The notes beneath the pieces are model-generated. The model saw nothing but the letters and a program-made list of their open reading frames with translations. It was not told the DNA's origin and did no database searches. A program made the translations under genes and the position numbers. DNA of 64,000 bases, from positions 1,927,276 through 1,991,275 of the forward strand of contig NZ_VEIO01000001.1 in the NCBI RefSeq assembly GCF_007680605.1, in the 5' to 3' direction. This stretch comes from Paenibacillus xylanexedens. Its GTDB lineage: Bacteria; Bacillota; Bacilli; Paenibacillales; Paenibacillaceae. Of the stretch, positions 1 to 9,704 are shown one piece after another; position 1 is the stretch's first letter, and every line of letters begins with the position of its first letter.

Positions 1-114
1 ACCTTTTTTGAATATCCTTTTTTGAGGTTAAAATGTGAAGTCAAAGGCGAGCGCTTCGCTTCTCCAGAATCGATTCCGGTTCCTCCACTCCATGCTTCAA
101 CACCAGTTTCGATA
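1..114. repeat. 114-bp direct repeat, copy 1
   Basis: This segment is repeated at 198-311 with a single difference (a G in place of an A near position 35). It starts at the window edge, so it may extend further left. It contains the short palindromes AGCGCTTCGCT and GAATCGATTC. No convincing gene lies in it. An 83-bp spacer separates the two copies. I do not see another copy elsewhere in the window. Confidence 0.9.
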
Positions 115-197
115 CAATCCATTAGGGATTATTTAATGTATACCATTGAGCGGGACCGTTCCGTACCCGGATCGTTCTTTCGATCGCTGTTGTCTTC

Positions 198-311
198 ACC
201 TTTTTTGAATATCCTTTTTTGAGGTTAAAATATGAAGTCAAAGGCGAGCGCTTCGCTTCTCCAGAATCGATTCCGGTTCCTCCACTCCATGCTTCAACAC
301 CAGTTTCGATA
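198..311. repeat. 114-bp direct repeat, copy 2
   Basis: Second copy of the repeat at 1-114. It ends three bases beyond the stop codon of deoD, so it forms the immediate 3' flank of the deo transcript. No intrinsic terminator with a clear T-run is visible for deoD here, so the repeat may occupy the 3' untranslated region. Its function is unknown. Confidence 0.9.
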
Positions 312-314
312 GGT

Positions 315-1022
315 TTACAGTGTAATTGCTGTATCCAACGCCACAACCATCATGTCGTTAAATGTTTTTTGACGCTCTTCAGCTGATGTTTCTTCCCCTG
401 TCAGCAAGTGATCACTTACCGTCAGGATTGTCAAAGCGTTCACGCCAAATTTCGCAGCAATGGTGTACAGTGCTGTTGTTTCCATCTCCACGCCAAGCAC
501 GCCGTGTTTCATCAATTTCTCAGTCACGGAACGGTCATCGCGATAGAAGGAATCGGAGCTAAATACGTTACCGACGTGGATTTTCATCCCTTTTGCTGTA
601 GCACGATCATAGGCTTCTTTCAATAACGAGAAGGTCGCAATTGGTGAGAAATCATATCCACCGAAAACATGTTTGTTCATGCTGGAATCCGTACAAGCTG
701 CTTGTGCAAGGACAACGTCACGTACCCGTACATGCTCCTGCATTCCTCCGCAAGTACCTACACGAATCAGGTTTTTCACTCCATACTCGCTAATAAGCTC
801 GTTCGCATAGATTGCGAAGGATGGAATCCCCATACCCGAACCTTGCACCGAAATCCGGTGACCTTGATATGTACCTGTGAAACCGAGCATGCCACGAACT
901 TCGTTGTAACAAACAACGTCTTCCAAATACGTGTCAGCAATGTATTTTGCGCGCAACGGATCTCCTGGCAAAAGGATCGTTTCTGCGATATCTCCTGGTT
1001 TTGCTCCGATATGTGTACTCAT
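315..1022 (-). CDS. deoD: Purine nucleoside phosphorylase DeoD
   Basis: A cytosolic enzyme that splits purine (deoxy)ribonucleosides with phosphate to give the base and (deoxy)ribose-1-phosphate. The protein has 235 aa, the usual length of the hexameric bacterial DeoD family. Visible family motifs include the N-terminal phosphate-site stretch [19 protein letters not shown] near residue 90, [10 protein letters not shown] near 180 and TVSDHL near 205. The ATG follows a GGAGGAG ribosome binding site. It is the last gene of the deo unit and feeds DeoB with pentose-1-phosphate. Confidence 0.96.
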   Translation of the reverse strand: MSTHIGAKPGDIAETILLPGDPLRAKYIADTYLEDVVCYNEVRGMLGFTGTYQGHRISVQGSGMGIPSFAIYANELISEYGVKNLIRVGTCGGMQEHVRVRDVVLAQAACTDSSMNKHVFGGYDFSPIATFSLLKEAYDRATAKGMKIHVGNVFSSDSFYRDDRSVTEKLMKHGVLGVEMETTALYTIAAKFGVNALTILTVSDHLLTGEETSAEERQKTFNDMMVVALDTAITL

Positions 1023-1105
1023 GTGTAATCTCCTCCGATACGATATAGATAATCTTTAGTACGATTTAGATGACCTTTAGTTCTTGATGTGGAGTCTTGT
1101 TGTGA

Positions 1106-1243
1106 TCAAGCTTTGTTGATATCAAGTAATGTTAAAGCAACTTTTGACGCTACGCTCTCCCAGACTCTTTCCTCAACTTTGGCATTATAGCACAGCGCTT
1201 CGTATCCAGGCAGAGCAGGCACGTACAAGATGAATCCAACCAT
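1106..1243 (-). CDS. Possible 45-aa small protein between deoB and deoD
   Basis: A short open frame beginning MVGFILYVPALPGYEAL and ending LDINKA. It is preceded by GAGGAGG nine bases before an ATG. It fills most of the 288-bp gap between deoB and deoD and reads in the same direction. It has no recognisable domain. The good ribosome binding site and the position inside an operon support it. The lack of any family match that I know, and the short length, argue for caution. It could also be a non-coding spacer. Confidence 0.35.
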   Translation of the reverse strand: MVGFILYVPALPGYEALCYNAKVEERVWESVASKVALTLLDINKA

Positions 1244-1310
1244 CCTGAAACGCCTCCTCTTCCCAAGACACTATTTAAAACATGTTTATTACATCCGCAT
1301 CTGAACGAGG

Positions 1311-2489
1311 TTATTTCAACTCATTCAAAAAGCTTTTACCATACTCCGGTAATTTCACACCAAAGTTATCAGCTACGGTAGCACCGAGATCGGCAAATGT
1401 ACTGCGCAGTTCCAACTGTTTACCCTCACTGAAACGTGGGGAGTAAGCAAGCAGTGGTACATATTCACGCGTATGATCTGTGCCGCGATAGGTTGGATCG
1501 TTACCATGGTCAGCTGTAATCAGCAACAGATCATCATTTGTCATTTTCGCAAAAATCTCTGGTAAACGTGCATCATAATCTTCGAGGGCTTGCGCATAAC
1601 CTTGCGGATCGCGGCGGTGACCGTATAATGCATCAAAATCAACCAGGTTCAGGAAACTGAGTCCGGTAAACTCTTCGTCCAACGTCTCAGACAACTTGTC
1701 CATTCCATCCATGTTGGATACGGTGCGAACAGCTTTCGTTACGCCTTCACCGTCATAAATGTCGGAAATTTTACCCAAAGCAATCACATCCAAGCCGCCA
1801 TCTTTCAATTCATTCATTACCGTACGGCCGAACGGTTTCAGCGCGTAGTCATGACGGTTCGCAGTACGTTTCCAGTTCCCCGCTTCGCCGACGAACGGAC
1901 GGGCAATAATACGGCCAAGCATGTACGGATCTTCAAGCGTGATTTCACGGCAGAACTCACAGATTTCATACAGTTCTTTCAAAGGAACAACGTCCTCATG
2001 GGCTGCAATTTGAAGGACAGAGTCAGCTGACGTGTACACGATCAACGCACCTGTTTCCACATGCTCCGCACCCAGTTCATCCAAAATTTCCGTACCGCTG
2101 GCTGGTTTATTACCAATGACCTTACGGCCCGTTTTCTCTTCAATGCGCTGAATTAACTCATCCGGGAAGCCGTTCTCGAACACGCGGAAAGGTGTATCAA
2201 TGTACAACCCCATGATCTCCCAGTGACCTGTCATCGTGTCTTTCCCACGGGAAGCTTCCTGCATTTTGGTGTAATACGCTTTGGGTTTATCCGCCACAGG
2301 GATACCCTGGATTGGTTCAATGTTGGACAGTCCGAGACTTGCCATATTTGGCATGTTCAGACCACCACGCTCACGTGCAATGTGACCCAACGTATCGACG
2401 TCAAAGTCATCAAATTCGGCTGCATCCGGCGCTTCACCGATTCCTACAGAATCCATAACGATCAGATGTACTCTTTTGAATGTTGACAT
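1311..2489 (-). CDS. deoB: Phosphopentomutase DeoB
   Basis: Interconverts (deoxy)ribose-1-phosphate and the 5-phosphate, linking nucleoside phosphorylases to DeoC. The protein has 392 aa, standard for the alkaline-phosphatase-superfamily phosphopentomutases. Metal-ligand motifs are visible: [12 protein letters not shown] at the N-terminus with the first Asp ligand, DTMTGHWE near residue 85 containing the phosphorylated Thr, and TADHGNDPT and [12 protein letters not shown] near the C-terminus. The ATG is preceded by AAGGAGTG. It lies 36 bp downstream of nupC in the same orientation. Confidence 0.96.
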   Translation of the reverse strand: MSTFKRVHLIVMDSVGIGEAPDAAEFDDFDVDTLGHIARERGGLNMPNMASLGLSNIEPIQGIPVADKPKAYYTKMQEASRGKDTMTGHWEIMGLYIDTPFRVFENGFPDELIQRIEEKTGRKVIGNKPASGTEILDELGAEHVETGALIVYTSADSVLQIAAHEDVVPLKELYEICEFCREITLEDPYMLGRIIARPFVGEAGNWKRTANRHDYALKPFGRTVMNELKDGGLDVIALGKISDIYDGEGVTKAVRTVSNMDGMDKLSETLDEEFTGLSFLNLVDFDALYGHRRDPQGYAQALEDYDARLPEIFAKMTNDDLLLITADHGNDPTYRGTDHTREYVPLLAYSPRFSEGKQLELRSTFADLGATVADNFGVKLPEYGKSFLNELK

Positions 2490-2525
2490 AACTTAAGCAC
2501 TCCTTCCAGCTTCCGATAATCTGAC

Positions 2526-3716
2526 TTACAAAAACAGTCCAGTGATGATCGCGGACAGCACGCTGACCAGCGATGCACCATAAAGCAGCTTCAGACCGAA
2601 GCGGGCCACCACATTACCCTGTTTCTCATGAAGTCCCTTCACTGCACCGGCAATAATACCGATGGAGGAGAAGTTGGCGAAGGATACGAGGAAGACGGAT
2701 ACGATGCCTGTTGTTCTGGCAGACAATGCCGTTTGCTCGCTCAAACTGAGCATCGCCACAAATTCGTTGGACACCATTTTAGTAGCCATAATACTGCCTG
2801 CCTGAATCGCTTCTTTCCAAGGGACACCCATAATAAAGGCAAACGGTGCAAACACATAACCAAGCAGTTCCTGGAACGAAATACCGATCACCGAGCTGAA
2901 TATTCCGTTAATCAAGGCGATCAGGGCAACAAAACCGATCAGCATCGCTGCTACAATAATAGCCACCTTGAAACCATCCAGAATGTACTCACCGAGCATT
3001 TCGAAGAACGATTGTTTCTCTTCTTCCTGCACTTCCAATATATCTTCTTCATCTGTAACCCGATACGGATTCACAATAGAAGCAATGATAAAACCACCAA
3101 AAAGGTTAAGCACCAGCGCTGTCACCACATATTTCGGATCAATCATCGACATATAGGCACCGACAATGGACATCGATACCGTGGACATGGCTGAGGCACA
3201 CAAGGTGTAAAGCCGATGTTTCGGCAATAAACCAATTTGTTTTTTCACCGATATGAACACTTCAGATTGCCCCAGAATGGCCGAAGCAACCGCGTTATAT
3301 GATTCCAGTTTGCCCATTCCGTTGACTTTGCTTAATACCAGACCAATATATTTTATAACAAAAGGTAAGATTCGGATATACTGCAATATCCCAATCAAGG
3401 CAGAGATGACCACAATCGGCATGAGTACGTTGAGGAAGAAAGGAACTCCTTTATTTGCATCCTCAACTAAAGTTAATCCACCAAAGACAAAGGCAATCCC
3501 TTCATTCGCATACTCAAGCAAGCTTTTAAATATAGTAGCAAATCCGCCAATCAGCCAGGTTCCCACTCCCGTATTCAGTAAAGTGTAGGCCAGTACAATC
3601 TGTAAAACAATCATTACCGCAAGTGGTCGATATCGAATCTGCTTCTTGCCGTTACTGACGATATAAGCCAGTCCAAAAACAACGAGTAAGCCAAGAATGG
3701 CAATAAGATATTTCAT
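2526..3716 (-). CDS. nupC: NupC-type nucleoside transporter (CNT family)
   Basis: A concentrative nucleoside transporter in the cytoplasmic membrane. The protein has 396 aa from the chosen ATG, with many hydrophobic segments. The CNT gate region is visible: [13 protein letters not shown] near residue 155 and [10 protein letters not shown] near residue 300. I chose the ATG opening MKYLIAILG because AAAGGAGTGATCAC precedes it. The open frame extends 42 codons upstream but that part is hydrophilic and lacks a ribosome site. It sits between deoC and deoB, as nupC does in the Bacillus subtilis deo operon, which supports nucleoside uptake for salvage. Confidence 0.93.
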   Translation of the reverse strand: MKYLIAILGLLVVFGLAYIVSNGKKQIRYRPLAVMIVLQIVLAYTLLNTGVGTWLIGGFATIFKSLLEYANEGIAFVFGGLTLVEDANKGVPFFLNVLMPIVVISALIGILQYIRILPFVIKYIGLVLSKVNGMGKLESYNAVASAILGQSEVFISVKKQIGLLPKHRLYTLCASAMSTVSMSIVGAYMSMIDPKYVVTALVLNLFGGFIIASIVNPYRVTDEEDILEVQEEEKQSFFEMLGEYILDGFKVAIIVAAMLIGFVALIALINGIFSSVIGISFQELLGYVFAPFAFIMGVPWKEAIQAGSIMATKMVSNEFVAMLSLSEQTALSARTTGIVSVFLVSFANFSSIGIIAGAVKGLHEKQGNVVARFGLKLLYGASLVSVLSAIITGLFL

Positions 3717-3905
3717 GTGATCACTCCTTTGAAGATAGTTAATCCCGTTGTATAAACAGCTCAAAGGGTATTGAATCTTACATTCAGACATGGAGGACTT
3801 TGTGTAATTTTCAGAAACCTTTATAAAGCGCTTACAATTCAATTTTATAAATAGATCATTCTAGTGAGTCAAACAAAATGCTTGAACACTGTGTAAAACA
3901 TTCCC

Positions 3906-3933
3906 GAACCCTGTAATCGTTTCTACAAGGTTC
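3906..3933. other. Inverted repeat between deoC and nupC
   Basis: GAACCCTGTA and TACAAGGTTC form a near-perfect inverted repeat (one mismatch) around an 8-bp loop. No T-run follows on the minus strand, so it is unlikely to be a full terminator. It could be an RNA stem that sets relative expression of deoC and nupC. Confidence 0.45.
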
Positions 3934-3948
3934 AGGACAAAACTCATT

Positions 3949-4620
3949 TTAATAAGAAGAAGTGGACTGACCACCTTGCATGATTTTCACGCCAGAGCTT
4001 GCTCCGATCCGTGTCGCACCAGCTTCAATCATTTTCTGCATATCTTCGAGACTGCGAACGCCGCCAGAAGCTTTAACACCTACGTCTGGACCAACGGTAC
4101 GGCGCATCAATGCGATATCTTCAGGTGTTGCCCCGCCTGTGGAGAAACCGGTTGATGTTTTTACAAAATCTGCTCCGGCTCTGACAGCCGCTTGACAAGC
4201 ACGTACTTTTTCATCATCTGTCAACAGACAAGTTTCAATAATTACTTTCACCAATGTACCTGCCGCAGCTTCAACAACAGCACGAATGTCCTGCTCTACC
4301 ACATCATCTTTGCCGTCTTTCAGTGCGCTAATATTGATGACCATATCGACTTCTGTTGCACCTTTGGCAATGGCATCTTTCGTTTCAAATGCCTTTGTTT
4401 CGGAAGTAGATGCCCCTAGAGGGAAACCAATAACTGTACAGATATCTACGCCAGTGCCTTGAAGCTGCTCTGCAGCGTAAGAAACCCAACCCGGATTCAC
4501 ACATACCGATGCAAACTGGTACTGTTTTGCTTCTTCCGTCAGTTTTGTAATCTCATTCCGGGTTGCGTCTGCACGAAGCAACGTGTGGTCGATCATTTTG
4601 GCTAATTGTGGTGTAGTCAA
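3949..4620 (-). CDS. deoC: Deoxyribose-phosphate aldolase DeoC
   Basis: Class I aldolase that cleaves 2-deoxyribose-5-phosphate into acetaldehyde and glyceraldehyde-3-phosphate. The protein has 223 aa, typical for the family. The Schiff-base Lys lies in the motif VKTSTGF near residue 150, and a second conserved Lys in GVKASGGVR near residue 180. The frame opens with TTG, seven bases after AGGGAGAG, and the mature N-terminus [14 protein letters not shown] fits the family. It is the first structural gene after the DeoR-like operator region. Confidence 0.95.
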   Translation of the reverse strand: MTTPQLAKMIDHTLLRADATRNEITKLTEEAKQYQFASVCVNPGWVSYAAEQLQGTGVDICTVIGFPLGASTSETKAFETKDAIAKGATEVDMVINISALKDGKDDVVEQDIRAVVEAAAGTLVKVIIETCLLTDDEKVRACQAAVRAGADFVKTSTGFSTGGATPEDIALMRRTVGPDVGVKASGGVRSLEDMQKMIEAGATRIGASSGVKIMQGGQSTSSY

Positions 4621-4662
4621 TTGAAATCTCTCCCTTATCTGAACTGGTGAACTTATATCCTT

Positions 4663-4691
4663 ACACTACCATGAACATATGTAAAAATCAA
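4663..4691 (-). promoter_or_regulatory. Probable sigma-A promoter of deoC
   Basis: On the minus strand a TTGATT -35 box (4686-4691) and a TAGTGT -10 box (4663-4668) are 17 bp apart, about 40 bp before the TTG start of deoC. The hexamers match consensus moderately. The position beside the DeoR-like palindrome supports it. Confidence 0.55.
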
Positions 4692-4707
4692 CTTGAACAT
4701 TCGTTCA
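4671..4707 (-). promoter_or_regulatory. Candidate DeoR operator (palindrome plus half site)
   Basis: A perfect TGAAC-N4-GTTCA palindrome (4694-4707) lies just upstream of the -35 box. A further TGTTCAT half site (4671-4677) lies between -35 and -10. More GTTCA half sites occur nearby on both sides. Bacillus subtilis DeoR is known to bind a palindrome upstream of the promoter plus a direct repeat of its 3' half inside the promoter, so the layout matches although the bases differ. Confidence 0.55.
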
Positions 4708-4904
4708 CGATTCATTTTGTGGATCGAAAAGTGAACTTTGTGTTACACCAGTGGAAAATTCCTTCTTCCGTGTTTATTTTCCGCCTTACATAGCAAAACA
4801 TCCGCCTGAATGTCATGGCAGATGTTGTCACTGTTATACCAAATATGGAGTTGGGCAATGGACAAGAGTAGTCAGCCACATGAGTAACCGTTCTATTCGC
4901 TTTC

Positions 4905-5855
4905 CTATAAACGAAGCAACGCCTGCGCCGTGTATTGATCCGTAACCAGAATATTGGCATATTGGCCTTTCAGAGCCGCATGAATTGCTTCAATTTTGCG
5001 TCCGCCGCCAGCAACGAGAATGGATTTCTCCTTATTTCTTAATTCAGCCAAGTCAATCCCGACCGTCCTGCTGTTAATTTCCTCACTGATCAGATGCCCT
5101 TCCGCATCAAAAAAACGTGAACAAATGTCACCCGCACCGGACTTCATTAGAAGCTCCTGCTCTTGTTCGTTAAAATATCCCAGCTTGAACAGAAGTGCAT
5201 CCTCTTTCACGGTTCCCACCGTAAATATGGCGATGTTAGCCTGCCTTCCCAGTTCAACAATGCGTCCAATGTGGCGATCGGCCTCGACCATTTTTTTCAC
5301 TTCAATATTATCGAAGATCACCGGAAGCGGCAGATACCTGGGAACCGTGTGGAACGCCTCTGCAAACAGATGCACAATATCCGCAGCGTAAGTGTTTACA
5401 TGGGAGTGGCTTACTCCCCCTTTGAGCTGTACCACTTCTACGCCTTTGACCTGCTTGGGCCTGAGTTGACGTGCGACCGCATGCATCGTTGTTCCCCAAG
5501 TTACGCCGATAATGTCCGCATCCTGCACCGTATCTTGTAAATAGTCCGCAGCTCTCTTGCTTATATGCTTCTGAATTTCTTCATCACTCTTCAAAGGTGC
5601 GAAACATACCAGTGCCGTCTCCAGATTGTATTTGGCTTTCAATTCTCCGCCGATAATATCAATATCCTCCAGCGGGTCCATAATTTCAATGCGCACGTAC
5701 CCTCGGTCTTTGGCATATTGAAGAAGTCTCGATACGGTAGGACGTGACACACCCAATCTTGAAGCAATATCCTGCTGACTGTAATCGGATTGATAATACA
5801 ATTTTGCCGCTTCAATGCTTAATCGCTGTTTCTCCAAGTCCATTCCCATGTGCAT
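4905..5855 (-). CDS. deoR: SorC-family deoxyribonucleoside regulator DeoR
   Basis: A transcriptional repressor of the SorC/DeoR (Bacillus) type that senses a phosphorylated sugar effector. The protein has 316 aa. An N-terminal helix-turn-helix is visible near residues 25-45 (SQQDIASRLGVSRPTVSRLL). It is followed by the sugar-binding domain with GVTWGTTMHAVA near residue 118 and the C-terminal GGGRKIEAI. Its position directly upstream of deoC-nupC matches the deoR-dra-nupC-pdp arrangement of Bacillus. The upstream ribosome site is weak, and starting at the third or fifth residue is also possible. Confidence 0.9.
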   Translation of the reverse strand: MHMGMDLEKQRLSIEAAKLYYQSDYSQQDIASRLGVSRPTVSRLLQYAKDRGYVRIEIMDPLEDIDIIGGELKAKYNLETALVCFAPLKSDEEIQKHISKRAADYLQDTVQDADIIGVTWGTTMHAVARQLRPKQVKGVEVVQLKGGVSHSHVNTYAADIVHLFAEAFHTVPRYLPLPVIFDNIEVKKMVEADRHIGRIVELGRQANIAIFTVGTVKEDALLFKLGYFNEQEQELLMKSGAGDICSRFFDAEGHLISEEINSRTVGIDLAELRNKEKSILVAGGGRKIEAIHAALKGQYANILVTDQYTAQALLRL

Positions 5856-6151
5856 TCATCTCACTCATCTTAATTATCGTTTTTTCGCTTCGCTACAATA
5901 CTTGTCTTTATATATTATACATATATTAAAGTTTCCATCACTATATTTTGCCAATAGGTCAGAATACATCCTACTTGCACTAATCAATGACTAACATGCC
6001 TTCCACTTACTCGAACTTTTGAATAAAAAAAAGCAATACACATCATACTACTCCAGTCACTGAAGCTGTTTCGATGTTCTTGTTGATGTTCAGGTTCAAT
6101 GTTCACCATCTAAAGATTCCAATTTACATTCGAAAGCGAGGATTCAACACG

Positions 6152-6778
6152 ATGTCTACTTTATTGTATATTACTGCCCACCCGCACGATCATCAAACCT
6201 CGTTCAGTATGGCTGCCGGCAAAGCGTTTATTGATGCTTACAAAGAAAGTCATGCTTCAGACGAAATCATTCATCTCGATCTGTACCGTTCCCATATTCC
6301 ACATATTGACGCGGATGTATTCAGTGGATGGGGTAAGCTGCAAGCTGGAGGCGACCTGAGCTCTGAAGAACAGTCCAAAGTGCAACGGCTGAATGAACTA
6401 TCTGACCAGTTCGCGAATGCAGACAAATATGTATTCGTTTCACCACTGTGGAATTTCTCCTTCCCGCCTGTGCTTAAAGCATATATTGATTCCATCTGTG
6501 TAGCTGGCAAAACGTTTCGTTATACAGAGCAAGGTCCGGTAGGACTTCTGACGGATAAAAAAGCGTTGCACATCCAAGCCCGTGGCGGTATCTATTCCGA
6601 AGGACCTGCGGCTCAGATGGAATCGGGACATCGTTATTTGGGCATCATCATGTCATTTTTGGGTGTACCGAAGCTGGATGGCATTTTTGTTGAAGGACAT
6701 AACCAGTTCAAAGATCGTGCGGAGGAGATCAAACAAAAAGGAATTGAGGAAGCACAGCGTTTTGCCAAGCAGTTCTAA
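6152..6778 (+). CDS. azoR: FMN-dependent NADH-azoreductase (AzoR family)
   Basis: A cytosolic flavodoxin-like oxidoreductase that reduces azo compounds and quinones using NADH. The protein has 208 aa, as usual for the family. The N-terminal strand and phosphate-binding region [17 protein letters not shown], the FMN-site segment [17 protein letters not shown] near residue 95 and the [11 protein letters not shown] segment near residue 140 are visible. I chose the ATG at MSTLLY, nine bases after GCGAGGA. The frame extends 26 codons upstream without support. It is transcribed divergently from deoR and ends at a strong terminator. Confidence 0.92.
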   Translation: MSTLLYITAHPHDHQTSFSMAAGKAFIDAYKESHASDEIIHLDLYRSHIPHIDADVFSGWGKLQAGGDLSSEEQSKVQRLNELSDQFANADKYVFVSPLWNFSFPPVLKAYIDSICVAGKTFRYTEQGPVGLLTDKKALHIQARGGIYSEGPAAQMESGHRYLGIIMSFLGVPKLDGIFVEGHNQFKDRAEEIKQKGIEEAQRFAKQF

Positions 6779-6837
6779 GTGAGATAAACCGGGCAACCTG
6801 CTGTAACTAGGACGCAACTATCCTCCCCATGATAAAT

Positions 6838-6890
6838 AAAACCCGCATCACAGCCCTTAGAGTGGAGTTCTAGGGTTGATGCGGGTTTTT
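6838..6890. terminator. Bidirectional intrinsic terminator
   Basis: ACCCGCATCA pairs with TGATGCGGGT around a loop, with further pairing inside. TTTTT follows on the plus strand and an A-rich tract precedes it, so it can serve both azoR and the convergent gene at 6939-7295. Confidence 0.9.
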
Positions 6891-6938
6891 CGTGTACATC
6901 CGTACGGTATAACGGTGTGGTATAACTTATATTTATGC

Positions 6939-7295
6939 TCAGCCCTTGTGCGTTCCGGCACTGGCACGGCTCATCGTTTCAAGCTTGCGAGTAATCGCAT
7001 GACGGTCTATTTTCAGTCCCCAGATCAACTCGATAATCTGTTCTTTCTCTTCCGGGTGTTCGGCTTGTTTCAATTCCAGCAACAGAGCATGCATCTGCTC
7101 GTTAATGTCTTCAAACTGATTCCAGAGATCCTGCCGCACCTCGGTTGAATCCACGTGATGGTTGGCATCGACTTCTTCCTTCAATGCTTGCAGGATCGCG
7201 TCTTTCCATTCCTCATCACCAAGTTGTTTTGCAATGTTCAGGAGATCCAGATAATCGTCAACAAGAAGAGAGTTCAATTCAGCATATGTTTTCAT
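6939..7295 (-). CDS. Conserved-looking hypothetical protein, 118 aa
   Basis: I do not recognise this family. The product is a soluble, acidic, all-helical protein. Residues 25-110 form amphipathic helices rich in Glu, Leu and Gln (for example QMHALLLELKQAEHPEEKEQ). There is no signal peptide or membrane segment. The ATG follows AAAGGGG. It is a single-gene unit convergent with azoR. Codon use resembles neighbouring genes, so it is probably a genuine gene. Confidence 0.75.
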   Translation of the reverse strand: MKTYAELNSLLVDDYLDLLNIAKQLGDEEWKDAILQALKEEVDANHHVDSTEVRQDLWNQFEDINEQMHALLLELKQAEHPEEKEQIIELIWGLKIDRHAITRKLETMSRASAGTHKG

Positions 7296-7480
7296 CGTTT
7301 ATTGCATCCCCTTTTCGTTCTATTTACCCAGTATTATACTCGGTATTTCAGGTAATGCAATAGTTGTCGAGAAAAAGGGAATCATTCGCTTGTTTAGATG
7401 TCATATTTTGACGAATCTCATATCCTGGTAGTTCTCCCCTTGCGACTGTATAAAATTTACTATTTTAAGATTAAGTCAGA

Positions 7481-8143
7481 TCAAGATTTAAGCTGTTGCA
7501 GTAGCTGAACTCGATAAGCTTCGCTTTCAAGGGATTGAATCTCTTTATATTCTGCATCCGTCAAAATTTTAGGTTCGCCTGCGGCCTTGGCAATCATATA
7601 TATCTTGGCACTTTCTTCTACCACTTGTGTACGGTAATAGGCTTCGCGCAGATTTTTACCTGTCGTAACCAGACCGTGATTGACGAGAATAAGCGCAGCA
7701 TGTTCGGTCACCTTAGCAGCAACGGCATCGGCGAGAAGCTTGGTCGTTGGCAGTAAGTAAGGCACAAATCCGATATCTCCAACTAGGGCGGACTGATCCG
7801 GAAACAGGTGCGGAAGATGCTCAAAAACAAGACTGAGGGCTATCGTATAAGCCGGGTGCGTATGCACGATTGCTTGAATATCCGGGTTAGCACGATAGCT
7901 GAACAGATGCATGAGCACTTCAGACGAAGGACGGCTGGCTCCTTCTTGTGTCTCTCCGGTCTCCATATCAATCGCGATCCATTCCTCCGGCTCCAGTTCC
8001 TCTAGCGCGAACCCGCTTGGAGATAAAAGCATCGTATTGCCTGAGCGTGCACTAATGTTACCTCCCGGCCCGACAACAAGTCCTTGAGTTACTGCCTTAC
8101 GGGCATATTTGGTTAGTTCTTCTCTAATCTGCTGTTCAGACAT
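7481..8143 (-). CDS. fucA: Class II aldolase, probable L-fuculose-1-phosphate aldolase
   Basis: A zinc-dependent class II aldolase/adducin family enzyme expected to cleave L-fuculose-1-phosphate into dihydroxyacetone phosphate and L-lactaldehyde. The protein has 220 aa, close to Escherichia coli FucA. Motifs seen are GPGGNISAR near residue 25, the zinc ligands in VHTHPAYTIAL near residue 95 and ILVNHGLVTTGKNL near residue 155. It lies 15 bp downstream of the kinase, last in the fucI-kinase-aldolase operon. Rhamnulose-phosphate aldolase activity is an alternative, but the FucI partner favours fucose. Confidence 0.85.
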   Translation of the reverse strand: MSEQQIREELTKYARKAVTQGLVVGPGGNISARSGNTMLLSPSGFALEELEPEEWIAIDMETGETQEGASRPSSEVLMHLFSYRANPDIQAIVHTHPAYTIALSLVFEHLPHLFPDQSALVGDIGFVPYLLPTTKLLADAVAAKVTEHAALILVNHGLVTTGKNLREAYYRTQVVEESAKIYMIAKAAGEPKILTDAEYKEIQSLESEAYRVQLLQQLKS

Positions 8144-8158
8144 GTTTCTCCCACTCCT

Positions 8159-9679
8159 TTATTGCTGATGTTGTTTCCGTTGGTTGTATTGCCGGTACTT
8201 TCCATATGCTTCCTGCCAGCACTCTGAATCCTGAGGTGTATACATCTCCGTATCGAAGGAGGCCGATACAATGTCACGGATCTCGGACAAACCGCCTACT
8301 TCACCAAGAGCCACATATTGAAGCAGGCAATTGCCCGCCGAAGATGCCTCAACGGGGCCAGCAATTACCGGAACTCCCGTAGCGTTAGCCGTAAACTGAC
8401 AGAGCAGGCGATTGTGGACACCACCGCCAACCATATGAATCACAGGGGGCCTTACGCCTGTAATCTGTTCAAGCTCATCCAGCGTTTGCCTGAACTCCAG
8501 TGCCAGACTTTCCAATATACATCGAACGATGGCTCCTACGGTTTCGGGAACCGTTTGGAACGTGCGCTCGCAATATTGTCTGATTCGTTCAGGCATATTG
8601 CCTGGGCTCATAAAAACATCATCTCCCGGGGAAACCACCGATTGATGCGCACCTGCTGATACAGCAAGCTGGACTAACTCTTCATGGGAGTATATTCGAT
8701 TTTCCCGTTCCCACTGGCGTTTACACTCCTGAAGCAACCACAGACCTGAACGATTTTTCAGCGTTCTAACCTTACCGCTCACGGTTCCTTCATTCGTAAA
8801 TCCAAGCTCAAGAGCCTGCACACTTAACAGAGGTGAATCACGTTCCACCCCCATAAGGGACCAAGTTCCACAGCTAATAAATGCATAGTTCGATTCAGTC
8901 ACCGGGATCGCCGCAAGTGCTGAAGCCGTATCATGTGATCCCACGGAAACAACTTTCATGGGACCGGTGTGTAGTTCTCTAACCAGATCGTCTGATAAAT
9001 GGCCTAGTACAGTGCCTGAGTGAACCAATTGTGGAAATAACGACACAGGTAAGCCGAGGCGGCTCAATAATGGTTCATTCCATTTCACTTCCCCGCTATG
9101 CAACAAACCACTGGTACTTGCTATCGTATACTCGCATGCTTGCTCGCCAGACAGATAATAGTTAAACAGGTCCGGCAGGAATAATAGACGTGTATCAGCA
9201 TCCGGATTCATTATATTATCTTGAGAATGGATCTTACTGTCCTGAAGTTCACCGAATAACTGAAATATCGTATTGATCTGCTGAGGCAGCACACCTGACA
9301 TCGCATATAGCTCTTGTTCACTGATCATCTGAAGCACATCGTTCATCGATTTCGCATGACGTGCATCACGATAATGACGCGGATTCCTACGTAATCTTCC
9401 CGCACCATCAATCAGTCCATAATCCACGCCCCAGGTATCCACCGCAATGGATGTTATTCGTCCCGCCATCCCTTCAGCGCCTTTCCGTATCCCTTGTTTC
9501 AGCTCGTAAAATAAACGAAGGAAATCCCAGTACAATTCACCCCGAAGCTGAACCGACTCATTAGGAAAGCGATGAACCTCATGTAGCGTCAGTCTGCGTC
9601 CATCCAGAGCGCCCCGTACGACTCGACCACTGCCAGCACCGAAATCAGCAGCAAGCACATATGTAGCCTGATTGCTCAT
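8159..9679 (-). CDS. FGGY-family kinase (rhamnulokinase/fuculokinase type)
   Basis: Phosphorylates a 6-deoxyketose, here most likely L-fuculose, before aldol cleavage. The protein has 506 aa and the two-domain FGGY fold. The N-terminal phosphate loop DFGAGSGRVV, the DTWGVDYGL motif near residue 80, GSHDTASALAA near residue 243, SCGTWSLMG near residue 265 and a C-terminal HMVGGGVHNRLLCQ segment near residue 410 are visible. The overall pattern is closer to RhaB than to enteric FucK. The fucI neighbour suggests L-fuculose as substrate. It is preceded by AAGGAGG and lies 25 bp after fucI. Confidence 0.88.
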   Translation of the reverse strand: MSNQATYVLAADFGAGSGRVVRGALDGRRLTLHEVHRFPNESVQLRGELYWDFLRLFYELKQGIRKGAEGMAGRITSIAVDTWGVDYGLIDGAGRLRRNPRHYRDARHAKSMNDVLQMISEQELYAMSGVLPQQINTIFQLFGELQDSKIHSQDNIMNPDADTRLLFLPDLFNYYLSGEQACEYTIASTSGLLHSGEVKWNEPLLSRLGLPVSLFPQLVHSGTVLGHLSDDLVRELHTGPMKVVSVGSHDTASALAAIPVTESNYAFISCGTWSLMGVERDSPLLSVQALELGFTNEGTVSGKVRTLKNRSGLWLLQECKRQWERENRIYSHEELVQLAVSAGAHQSVVSPGDDVFMSPGNMPERIRQYCERTFQTVPETVGAIVRCILESLALEFRQTLDELEQITGVRPPVIHMVGGGVHNRLLCQFTANATGVPVIAGPVEASSAGNCLLQYVALGEVGGLSEIRDIVSASFDTEMYTPQDSECWQEAYGKYRQYNQRKQHQQ

Positions 9680-9704
9680 TTGAAAGCCTCCTTAACTCGG
9701 CAAC

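Noticed and set aside
122..346. 74-codon minus-strand frame across the repeat and deoD 3' end
   Set aside because: It overlaps deoD in another frame, lacks a ribosome site, and its coding appearance comes from the repeat.
2628..3194. 188-codon open frame on the plus strand
   Set aside because: It lies antisense to nupC, has no ribosome site, and its translation is Cys/His-rich nonsense typical of a shadow frame.
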